From Fuerstiella sp. (GTDB lineage Bacteria > Planctomycetota > Planctomycetia > Planctomycetales > Planctomycetaceae), in contig JALHMY010000005.1 in assembly GCA_022843805.1 (NCBI GenBank), forward strand, positions 1 to 64,000: a stretch of DNA of 64,000 nt. The letters are read 5' to 3'. Under the pieces are notes generated by a model that saw only the letters and a list, made by a program, of their open reading frames with translations, was not told where the DNA came from and made no database searches. This document shows, piece after piece, positions 55,333 to 63,053 of the stretch. The position numbers and the translations under genes were made by a program. Each line of letters opens with the position of its first letter. Within the stretch, counting starts at the first letter, position 1.

Positions 55333-55600
55333 ATGACTCTCCTGCTGTCGCCGTTTCGTTGCTGAATGTCGTGGTCATGACGCTGGCGGCGGTGATCAGC
55401 GGTTCGGATGACTTTGCCGCGATTGCGCGATGGGCTGCCAGACAGAAATCATCGAAAAGATCGTCGAGAAGAATGCAGATGCATGCGTCGCTTTGAGCAT
55501 GCTGAAAAACGAAGAATCCGATAAGCTCGGTATTAAGAATAAGCGACTGCTCGCCGGCTGGGACACAGACTACCTTGCAAAAGTCCTCTTCGGATCATGA
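55333..55600 (+). pseudogene. decayed ISAs1-family transposase
   Basis: The first part reads LLNVVVMTLAAVISGSDDF (the N-terminal ISAs1-associated domain). After a frame change comes GCQTEIIEKIVEKNADACVAL, a central piece, joined directly to LSMLKNEESDKLGIKNKRLL and AGWDTDYLAKVLFGS plus stop, the C-terminal end. So two internal pieces of the DDE domain are missing. No terminal inverted repeats were recognised. Confidence 0.7.
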
Positions 55601-55666
55601 ATTGGCACGCAATCGTCCTGGGCAGATTCCAGCGGCACACTGGCTTATAAAACCGTTCTTGAACAG

Positions 55667-55858
55667 ATGATCTGTTATTATCACGATCTTCAGTCGCTGC
55701 GGGCCGCCATTGCCGAAGCAGGGAGTTCGGCCGAACTGGAATCCAGTCTTGCAGAATTGGCAACGCCAGGTCCCGTGGGGGCGAGGCCGGCGCTGATTGG
55801 CGAGGAGGGAGCTCGTGCGGTACTGGAGGAATTCCGCAAATTTGACGGGTCACCTTAA
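55667..55858 (+). CDS. short protein of unknown function
   Basis: 63 residues with an internal ELESSLAELA helix and a soluble Glu/Ala-rich character. It follows directly on the transposase relic and is 78 bases before the next gene. No family is recognised and no strong ribosome site is evident. It may be the broken end of a larger gene interrupted by the insertion. Confidence 0.3.
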   Translation: MICYYHDLQSLRAAIAEAGSSAELESSLAELATPGPVGARPALIGEEGARAVLEEFRKFDGSP

Positions 55859-55936
55859 TTCCGGAGTGCTGCTGATTTGAGCGGAATTCTGCTATACTTC
55901 GGAATTCGTACCTTTTTTCTATCTCAGGGATCCCGA

Positions 55937-56617
55937 ATGACGAAGTATCGCGTTGCAGTTGACGACATTGAAGAACTGGCAGAACTCGAAGACAGCTGGC
56001 TTCCGGCGGACTACATCGCCATTCTGACATCTCTCGATATCGCCGACGCAACTCAAATCGATGTGGCTGACCTTCGTGAAATGACTCTGTTTGCTTTGCA
56101 GGATCTGGAACCTCCGCAGGCGGCCGCTGTCCTGTTAAAGTACAAACTGGGGACAAAGCTCTCCCCCGGTCAGATCAAAAACTACAGCATTGAGAGTCAG
56201 CACGAACGCCTGTGGGAACAGTCTGCAGATCTCGCACTGCATCAATCCCTGTTTGCGGTTGCCGGTATGCTGAACGCAGTGAATGCGATGGCGTTCCCTG
56301 TTCCGGATGCACTCCGTGTTTCTCTGAGCATTCAATGTGACGATACCGCACAACTGGCAGTTTTCAGCGATGCCATGAATCGCGTGCTGCTGATTCAGAT
56401 GCTCTCGGCCGGGATGACTGAATCGGCCATTCTCAATCGTTTGTTTGGGGAACAGATTGCCGCTGGCAAGGTCCCTGATGCGGATTCAATCATCTGGCGA
56501 ATCGATGTGGATTCTTCGGACGATTCGATGCGTCGAATCAAAATCACCAGCTCGGCATACTGGCTGAATGCGCTGCGGGAAACCGAATCCTTTGAATGGG
56601 ATTCCGGGGCTGGTTAG
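55937..56617 (+). CDS. protein of unknown function
   Basis: 226 residues from MTKYRVAVDDIEELAE (AGGGA seven bases before the ATG; an upstream frame to 55877 has no coding character). No membrane span or signal peptide. An early acidic helical domain (residues 1-75; LDIADATQIDVADLREMT) is followed by another helical region. The family was not recognised. It is followed by a palindromic array. Confidence 0.6.
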   Translation: MTKYRVAVDDIEELAELEDSWLPADYIAILTSLDIADATQIDVADLREMTLFALQDLEPPQAAAVLLKYKLGTKLSPGQIKNYSIESQHERLWEQSADLALHQSLFAVAGMLNAVNAMAFPVPDALRVSLSIQCDDTAQLAVFSDAMNRVLLIQMLSAGMTESAILNRLFGEQIAAGKVPDADSIIWRIDVDSSDDSMRRIKITSSAYWLNALRETESFEWDSGAG

Positions 56618-56950
56618 TCCACGGGTCAGGCTCGTGGGTGACTGATTGCGTCACCCAGCCACCACGAGCTCGCCTCGTGGGCTCGCCGGGCCTCTGCGCC
56701 AGGAGCGAGGCCGCGGAACGGGGATGTTTTAAGGAACGTCGCCTGGCGCAAAGGCGAGATAAACCCACGAGTCAAGCTCGTGGGCGACCGATCGCGTCAC
56801 CCCATCCCCCACGAGCTCGCCTCGTGGGCTCGCCGGGCCTGTGCGCCAGGAACGAGGCCGCGGAACGCGGGTGTTTGACAGGAACTTCGCCTGGCGCAAA
56901 GGCGAGATAAACCCACGAGTCAAGCTCGTGGGCGTCTGATCGCGTCCTCC
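56618..56950. repeat. 148-base tandem array of CACGAG palindromes
   Basis: Two tandem units (56618-56763 and 56764-56911) and a partial third share ccacgagtcaagctcgtggg-type hairpins and cgcctggcgcaaaggcgaga. The core also occurs singly at 36016-36080. Frames through it translate as Arg/Pro-rich strings and are not genes. Confidence 0.85.
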
Positions 56951-56980
56951 GGCCGTTTCGCGTTCGAACAGTTCTGCCGA

Positions 56981-58180
56981 TCAGTTTCCTCCGGCACGCT
57001 CCGCGATGGCCACTCCCTTCGATGAAAACTCGGGCCAGTCCTGGTCCAGCTTCATCTCTCTCAGCTGCGATCCAATCGCCTGCAGGTCCCAGATATGGAT
57101 CGAATTCGCATAACTCGACACGACAACCAATTGCGTACCGTCGGGCGTGAAGCCGTGCCAGGTGGCTCGATCGCCGTGCGGGTCATCGAACTTCGCCACG
57201 GTCCGGCCTGTCCCAACCTCCTTCAGATGAATTGTGGCCGGGGCTATTGATATGGCCATGAACCTGCCATCAGGAGAGAATGACACATAGCTTGGAGAGT
57301 GAGCAGACTCACGAGCAAACCGCTGGCCAGGCTGCAGGGTTGATACATCCCAAAAGCTAACTTCGTCGGATCGCGAAATGATCAGGCTGCGGCTGTCCGG
57401 GGTGAAAAACACGAATGTCTGCTTTCCGACGGTCCATTCATGAACCAGTTTTCCGGAAATCGCGTTCCAGAGCCGTACCGTTTGCGAATGCCAGCCACTG
57501 CTGGCTGCCCATTGCCCGTCCGAGCTCAGCGCACGCACATCGCCATCGGGATGAACGCCCAGATGCTGGCGCACGTTTCCGGACTCAAGGTCCAGTATCT
57601 GGTTCTCGCCGCCTTCCCGGGTAACCACCGCGAGTGTGCGGCCGTCAGAACTGCGGGCAAACCACGCCCGTCCCAACTTCGACAGTTGTCGCGGCGACCC
57701 CAGTTGCAGAAGGTCGGTCGGCTTCGATTCATCAATGGTGACGGGCCACTGTTGCAGTCCGTCAGAGCCACAGGTGAGAAGGTTCCAGGACTGGTCAGCC
57801 TGAGAGGCGGGATCGAAACAGACAAAGTTCGTACCGGGCGGAAGCGAGCTGAGTTCCCGGCCGGAATTCAGGTCCCACAGTCGAACGCCGGGCTCGACGC
57901 CCTCGGCCTTGCCGACGGCCAGCACACGCCCGTCCGGACTAATATCGGCGGGACTATAGGCGCCCCGACCGAATGCTCCATTCGAGACGAGTGTGCAGTA
58001 CTCACGGCTCGTCGTCACCTCAAGGAATTCTCCTCGTCCGCGGGTGAGCGCACCTGCGATCCACCTGCCGCTTTTGCTAAATCGAGGATGGCCGCTGATT
58101 GCAACTGGCAATTGAAGCAGGGGCCGACCAGTTGCTTTTGAAGTTGCGCACTTTCCAACCGCGTTGGGGTTCAATCGCAT
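56981..58180 (-). pseudogene. WD40 C-terminal half of a planctomycete Ser/Thr kinase gene, N-terminus lost
   Basis: 399 codons forming at least five WD40-type blades (LWDLNSGRELSSLP, QTVRLWNAISGKLVHEWTVG, SHSPSYVSFSPDGRFMA, HIWDLQAIGSQLREM). The last motif, SQLREMKLDQDWPEF, is typical of the end of planctomycete kinase-WD40 proteins. The first ten codons (MRLNPNAVGK) lie in a dispersed repeat that is present again at 58633-58735. No kinase motif (HRD, DFG) is encoded before it. It is best read as the truncated end of a larger gene. Confidence 0.7.
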
Positions 58181-58259
58181 TTTCCTGTTTTTTCCTGGGG
58201 TGCGCCGTGTTCACGGCGACCCCAGGCTTTGTTGTGCAACCCCGGTTGGGGTTGGAAAA
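58157..58259. repeat. 103-base dispersed repeat, copy 1
   Basis: Contains gttggggttcaatcgcattttcctg, then a cctggggtgcgccgtgttca and cggcgaccccagg hairpin and gttgtgcaacccc. An almost identical copy lies at 58633-58735. It overlaps the first codons of the WD40 frame. Confidence 0.9.
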
Positions 58260-58335
58260 ATAGACATCGCCGGTTTTGCTCATCAGGGCTCGTTACATGC
58301 GATTGTTCATCAGGATTCTGTACGGCGGTGTTCTT

Positions 58336-58442
58336 CGTACTCGTACTCGTACTCGCTCGTACGGTTCCGGCACGGATCAGTGTCGACCGCAGCATCACGC
58401 TTTTTTCGAGTACGAGTACCGTTGCACTGAGTACGAGTACGA
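58336..58442. repeat. GTACGAGTAC-type palindromic repeat region
   Basis: Several cgtactcgtactcgtactcg repeats (58336-58355) face cgagtacgagtac (58407-58419) and gagtacgagtacg (58429-58442), forming a long hairpin. It is a simple-sequence palindrome also common in planctomycetes. No gene is encoded. Confidence 0.75.
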
Positions 58443-58632
58443 TTTTCCTGCGGAACGACCAACGCTGTGAAGCGTTTTTTTGAGTGAGAACAGTGCGATT
58501 CAACCCGGAACGGGTTTCACAACAAAGCCTGGGGTCGACGCGAAGCGGCGCACCCCAGGTTCGTGATGTTTGTTCGCTGCGAACCCTGTAAGGGTTCCAC
58601 AAGGCAGCGATCAATCGTTAAACGAACTGTGG

Positions 58633-58735
58633 AACCCCGTTGGGGTTCAATCGCATTTTCCTGTTTTTTCCTGGGGTGCGCCGTGTTCACGGCGACCCCA
58701 GGCTTTGTTGTGCAACCCCTGTCGGGGTTGGAAAA
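58633..58735. repeat. 103-base dispersed repeat, copy 2
   Basis: A near-identical partner of 58157-58259 in the same orientation. Between the copies is gtttcacaacaaagcctgggg, a partial inverted relative. The 780 bases between the WD40 frame and the sigma gene are largely such repeats, with no kinase domain. Confidence 0.9.
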
Positions 58736-58940
58736 CGGATATCGTCTGGCTACCAGAGACGCCCCATGTTCCCTGACAAAAATCCTTCACAGCGTTGCCT
58801 TGCAGGCCTTTGAGTGTTGAAGTCCAGGCAAACCGGGGCCTGACGGCTTAGGCAAACGATTTGTCAGCCCTCCGGTTTTGAGTCGCAATCCACGCCACTA
58901 TGGTGCAAACTGTTCTCACGCCACTGAATCCGATGGTCTG

Positions 58941-59498
58941 TTACTCTGCCTTCAGATCCTGCCGAAGCCAGGATCTGGCGTATTCCCAGGCGTAATAGGC
59001 GGCTCGCTCTGAAATGCCAAGCGTGTCGGCCGTCTGCTGCATCGTCAGGCCGGCGAAGTATCGAAGTTTGACGATTTCCGCTGCCTGGGGATCTGCCGCC
59101 GCAAGCCGGTCCAGCGCTTCACTCAGCGCGAGCAATTCCTCGGCGTCCTGTTCGGTTTCGATGGAAAGTGCATCCAGTGGCTGCCGCTGCGCGTTACCGC
59201 CTCGCTTCAGGGCGGCCTTCTGCCGAGACCGTTCGATGAGGATACGGCGCATGGCTTCAGCCGCGGCCGCCAGAAAATGGCGATGATTCTGCCACGAATC
59301 TGTCGCTGCTGGCTTCGCCAGTCGCAGATACGCCTCATGAACGAGGCCGGTGGCATCGAGCGTCTGGCCGGGCTTCTCATGCGCAAGCTTGGCGGCTGCC
59401 AGACGTCGCAGCTCGTCATAAACGAGCGGCAGCCAGTCTTCTGTCGCTCGAACGCTGCCTTGATCAATCTGTGCCAGGATGCGGGTCACTTCAGACAT
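58941..59498 (-). CDS. ECF-family RNA polymerase sigma factor (TIGR02999-like)
   Basis: 185 residues from MSEVTRILAQIDQG. The sigma-2 region holds LVHEAYLRLAKP near residue 51 and HFLAAAAEAMRRILIERSR near 75; the sigma-4 region has LRYFAGLTMQQTADTLGISER near 145 followed by YAWEYARSWL. The HEAYLRL and RRILIERARxxxxxKRGG patterns mark the planctomycete-type ECF group, normally encoded immediately upstream of a Ser/Thr kinase with WD40 repeats. Here the kinase part is missing downstream on the same strand. The start was placed at the Met giving the family length. Confidence 0.93.
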   Translation of the reverse strand: MSEVTRILAQIDQGSVRATEDWLPLVYDELRRLAAAKLAHEKPGQTLDATGLVHEAYLRLAKPAATDSWQNHRHFLAAAAEAMRRILIERSRQKAALKRGGNAQRQPLDALSIETEQDAEELLALSEALDRLAAADPQAAEIVKLRYFAGLTMQQTADTLGISERAAYYAWEYARSWLRQDLKAE

Positions 59499-59713
59499 GA
59501 GAGACAGAATACCCCAAAAAGAATGTTGCGTTCCCGCGCTGATCGCAAGTGCACGGCACCGCACTTTCTGACATGAACATAGTTTACATGGCGAGCCTGG
59601 TCAGGGCTTTGATCAGCTTCTGAATTTTTGGTTCTTCTGCGATTTTCGTGGTTGCCATGAGAATTGACTGGCTATCGTGAAATGCGAAACTGAGCGTCAC
59701 GCGGTTCAGTTCC

Positions 59714-59781
59714 GTTTAACCCGTGGCCGACAGGCCAGGTTGTCTCCACTTCACGCCTGGCCTGTCGGCCACGGGTTAAAC
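59714..59781. repeat. perfect 26-bp inverted repeat
   Basis: Arms gtttaacccgtggccgacag (continuing gccagg) and cctggcctgtcggccacggg (continuing ttaaac), spacer 16 bases. Perfectly complementary over 26 bp. It lies between the sigma factor gene and the next small gene and could be a terminator-like hairpin or a mobile palindrome. Confidence 0.85.
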
Positions 59782-59864
59782 GATCTGTGCGAGTCATACG
59801 GCAGACACTGTCCCAGGAGACACTGGACCGAGTCCCTTTGGCAGCTGACGATGAAGGAGAATTG

Positions 59865-60071
59865 ATGATGCTCAATGACAGCGGCATGCCAGCCACACCC
59901 ATTCCAAAGAGGCAGCCGGTCCAGTTGCCGGAGCCAAATGCTCCCAGTCATTTTTTCCGGTATTATAAACTGGCACCCGGAGAGCGGGTTGTTAATATCG
60001 GTCCTCCCGCCTTCAGCCGGTTTTTGAGCCGAGGCCGCCAGCGAATTGTGGTTGCAGGCGGTCGAAAGTAA
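59865..60071 (+). CDS. small conserved-looking protein, unknown function
   Basis: 68 residues from MMLNDSGMPATPIPKRQPVQ, with AAGGAG seven bases ahead. A longer frame from 59787 exists, but this start has the better ribosome site. The Pro-rich N-terminus leads to SHFFRYYKLAPGERVVNIG and a Gly/Arg-rich end. It lies three bases before the SGNH hydrolase gene, so they are probably cotranslated. Family not recognised. Confidence 0.5.
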   Translation: MMLNDSGMPATPIPKRQPVQLPEPNAPSHFFRYYKLAPGERVVNIGPPAFSRFLSRGRQRIVVAGGRK

Positions 60072-60074
60072 GCA

Positions 60075-60941
60075 ATGAACTGGCTCGTCTTTCATATCGT
60101 CAGTGGCCATGCGTTTTTTAGCGGGATCGCACTGCTGATCATTGCTGCGTACTCGTCCATGGCACGTCGACCGGTCTTCAATCGGATCGTAGTACTGGCG
60201 TTTCTGACGGGAGTGATCCTGGTCGCTGTGTCGTCAACGCCGATCCCGTACTGGTATTATGCTGTTGCCGCTGTCGTCACCGTAGCGTGGATTGCATCGG
60301 GATACTGGAAAACATGGCGATGCCGGACGGCTTATGCAACCGCCGCTGTGTGGGTGATTGCCGCCATCATTGAATTTCCATTTCACATTACGCCTTCGCT
60401 CCGTCCTGCTGACCATCGCAGTCTGACGATCATCGGCGATTCTGTAACGGCTGGCACAGGCGGCGATGAGACGTCCGAGACATGGCCATCGATCCTCGCC
60501 CGTGGGCATCAGCTGCAGGTTCAGGACATCTCTCATATGGGTGAAACGGCCGCCTCGGCACTTCGGCGAATAAGATCACAGGAGATTACTGCGTCTCTGG
60601 TCCTGGTTGAGATTGGCGGAAACGATCTTCTGGGCTCAACGACATCCGCACAGTTTGCGACTGACCTTGACGCCCTGCTGGAATCGGTTGTACGGGCGGA
60701 TCGACAGATTGTGATGTTTGAATTGCCGCTTCCACCATTCTGCCACGAGTATGGCCGCGTTCAGCGGGCTCTCGCACGTCGACACGGTGTGGTTTTGATT
60801 TCAAAGCGGGTGTTTCTCTCGGTAATTGCCGGCAGTGATTCAACTCTGGATAGTATTCACCTGTCACAGTCCGGTCATCAGCGGATGGCCGACCTCGTGT
60901 GGGACCTGATTGCGACAGCGTTTCCAGCGAAACGCCCCTGA
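60075..60941 (+). CDS. membrane-anchored SGNH/GDSL hydrolase
   Basis: 288 residues. Four N-terminal membrane spans (about residues 1-110) precede the SGNH domain: IIGDSVTAGTG near residue 119 (catalytic Ser), GGND near 180 and DSIHLSQSGH near 258 (catalytic Asp and His). Such enzymes hydrolyse esters or acetyl groups on lipids and polysaccharides. The membrane part suggests that it works at the cell surface. It is directly coupled to the small gene upstream. Confidence 0.88.
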   Translation: MNWLVFHIVSGHAFFSGIALLIIAAYSSMARRPVFNRIVVLAFLTGVILVAVSSTPIPYWYYAVAAVVTVAWIASGYWKTWRCRTAYATAAVWVIAAIIEFPFHITPSLRPADHRSLTIIGDSVTAGTGGDETSETWPSILARGHQLQVQDISHMGETAASALRRIRSQEITASLVLVEIGGNDLLGSTTSAQFATDLDALLESVVRADRQIVMFELPLPPFCHEYGRVQRALARRHGVVLISKRVFLSVIAGSDSTLDSIHLSQSGHQRMADLVWDLIATAFPAKRP

Positions 60942-61112
60942 ATTTGCCCGGGCGGGTTTGTCAAAAATCCGGAATGCAGAAAAAGGCAGTGGCAGGGTGA
61001 AGCGCACGGATGCAAGAGAACGGGATGAACGATATGTTCCTGCACGGATGCCCTGTGCAGCTGGACGCACGGCGGGCTTTTGTTCCTAATGATTCACCGG
61101 AATACGATTGAA

Positions 61113-62321
61113 ATGACAGACATACACGACCTGACCCGCCGGTTGCAGAGACAAAGCGACTCGAAAATTGTGCTTTATGTCGGGGATGGTCTTGGCGGAC
61201 TTCCTTTAAAGCCGGGCGGTAAGACAGAACTTGAGACGGCTCGAACGCCCCATCTGGATGCATTGGCTCAGCGAGGTGTTCTGGGGATGAGTATTCCCGT
61301 ATTGCCTGGAATCGCCCCTGGCAGCGGTCCGGGCCATCTGGGTCTTTTTGGCTATGATCCGCTGAAGTATGACATTGGGCGGGGAGTGCTGGAAGCTCTT
61401 GGAATCGACTTTGCTCTGACCGATCGGGATGTGGCCGTTCGAGGCAATTTTTGTACGGTGGACGCTGAGGGAAAAATTACGGATCGGCGAGCCGGACGAA
61501 TTGCCAGTGACATTGCAGCGAAGCTTTGTGAGAAACTGGACAAGATCACAATTCCGGGTGTGGAAGTTTTTGTGCGACATGTCAAGGAATATCGCCTCGT
61601 TATTGTCATCCGGGGTGAAGGCCTGGGCGGACATGTGAACGATACGGATCCGCAGCGAACCGGAGTGACTCCTCTGGTTCCTCAGGGTTCGGACGCCGCT
61701 TCGCAAAAGACGGCTGCAATTCTGGCCGAGTTTATGCGACAGGCAGCGGAAGTTCTTAAGAATGATGCACCGGCAAATTTACTGACGATGCGTGGGATCG
61801 CCAAGATGCCGCCAATTCCGCGATTCGAAGAAGTTTATGGCACCAAAGCCGGGGCGATCGCGGTGTATCCAATGTACCGGGGACTGGCTCGTCTGGTCGG
61901 CATGGACATTCTGGATGCCGGAACAACGCTGGAAGATCAGATGGCCTGTCTGGAACAGAACTGGTCGAAGTACGACTTCTTCTTCATTCATTTTAAGTAC
62001 ACGGACAGTACCGGAGAGGACGGAAATTTCGATGCGAAGGTGAAACGCACCGAGGAGCTGGATTCCGCGATTCCTCGCATCAACGCGCTGAAGCCTGACG
62101 TACTGATTGTTACAGGTGACCACAGCACGCCGGCGAAAATGAAGTCCCACAGCGGCCATGCCGTGCCCACATTGCTTGCGGCCGACATTTGTCGTTTTGA
62201 TGGATCGCGGGAGTTTGGTGAATCGGCGTGCCGCGTCGGTGAGCTGGGTATGTTCGAAGCCAAATACCTGATGCTGCATGCACTGGCGCATGCCGGTCGT
62301 CTGGAAAAATACGGCGCCTGA
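61113..62321 (+). CDS. apgM: 2,3-bisphosphoglycerate-independent phosphoglycerate mutase, ApgM type
   Basis: 402 residues from MTDIHDLTRRLQR; TTG at 61080 and ATG at 61089 are also in frame. It has the alkaline-phosphatase-like fold: YVGDGLGGLP near residue 22, HLGLFGYDPLKYDIGRGVLEALG near 82, RGEGLGGHVNDTDPQRTG near 170 and VTGDHSTPAKMKSHSGHAVPT near 333. The archaeal-type mutase interconverts 3- and 2-phosphoglycerate in glycolysis. It is followed by acpS. Confidence 0.94.
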   Translation: MTDIHDLTRRLQRQSDSKIVLYVGDGLGGLPLKPGGKTELETARTPHLDALAQRGVLGMSIPVLPGIAPGSGPGHLGLFGYDPLKYDIGRGVLEALGIDFALTDRDVAVRGNFCTVDAEGKITDRRAGRIASDIAAKLCEKLDKITIPGVEVFVRHVKEYRLVIVIRGEGLGGHVNDTDPQRTGVTPLVPQGSDAASQKTAAILAEFMRQAAEVLKNDAPANLLTMRGIAKMPPIPRFEEVYGTKAGAIAVYPMYRGLARLVGMDILDAGTTLEDQMACLEQNWSKYDFFFIHFKYTDSTGEDGNFDAKVKRTEELDSAIPRINALKPDVLIVTGDHSTPAKMKSHSGHAVPTLLAADICRFDGSREFGESACRVGELGMFEAKYLMLHALAHAGRLEKYGA

Positions 62322-62355
62322 TGCCAGATGGTCGTGCAGAGGATCTGAGTGCCGC

Positions 62356-62745
62356 ATGATTGTTGGACTTGGAACAGATATCGTTGAAATTGAACGGATT
62401 CGGGGCATGCTGGATCGGCACGGCGATCATTTTCGGGATCGCTGTTTCACTCCGCAGGAGGTGGAATACGCTCAGCGCCACCGAGATTCCGCTGTCCGCT
62501 TTGCTGGTCGGTGGGCCGCGAAGGAAGCGGTCGTGAAAGCTCTGGGAACCGGTTTTGTTCAGGGAATTACCTTTCACGATATCGAGGTGATTCCACTGGA
62601 CTCCGGTCAGCCGAGTGTCAGGCTGACGGGCGGAGCCGCCGACATTGCGGCCGGGCTGGGCATTTCCGAGATCAAACTGACGATCTCGCATGCTCGCGAG
62701 TATGCCACGGCCGTTGCGATCGGGGTACGTGTCGGCGGTTCATAA
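62356..62745 (+). CDS. acpS: holo-[acyl-carrier-protein] synthase
   Basis: 129 residues from MIVGLGTDIVEIERI; an upstream frame to 62278 is not coding. Asp8 in GTDIVEIERI and Glu58 in RWAAKEAVVKALG are the Mg site, and ISHAREYATAVAI closes the fold. It transfers the phosphopantetheine arm from CoA to acyl carrier protein. It lies 34 bases after apgM in the same direction. Confidence 0.96.
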   Translation: MIVGLGTDIVEIERIRGMLDRHGDHFRDRCFTPQEVEYAQRHRDSAVRFAGRWAAKEAVVKALGTGFVQGITFHDIEVIPLDSGQPSVRLTGGAADIAAGLGISEIKLTISHAREYATAVAIGVRVGGS

Positions 62746-62805
62746 CACGTTGAAATTGCGGAAAATTTTTGCGGCGTGAAAAACGACAAGCAAAATTGGC
62801 GTGAA

Positions 62806-62829
62806 TTGAGTCGCGGGTCGATCTATAAT
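62806..62829 (+). promoter_or_regulatory. candidate promoter before the DUF1549-type gene
   Basis: A perfect TATAAT lies at 62824-62829 in the AT-rich 308-base gap after acpS, with only a weak GTGAAT as -35. A transcript starting near 62836 would have a leader of about 218 bases to the ATG at 63054. The rest of the gap shows no gene. Confidence 0.3.
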
Positions 62830-63053
62830 GAGATGGTTCAAAAAAGCGGGATTCGAATTCCATGCGTGACTTCGGTGTGGTAATTTGCTGTGATTGTGGC
62901 TGACGACTGTTGTTTTCCGACGACTGTCGTGAGTTAACAACGTGGACAACCCCGCCTTTTTGGCAGTATTTTCCCACCGTGTTCCTTCCCTGAACGATTT
63001 CACCGCACGACTATTTTCCCTCCTCCGCGGTGCAGATCGAGTTGAGTTTTCCG

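Noticed and set aside
56596-56910. A 104-codon plus-strand frame rich in Arg/Ala/Gly
   Set aside because: It is the translation of the CACGAG palindromic array.
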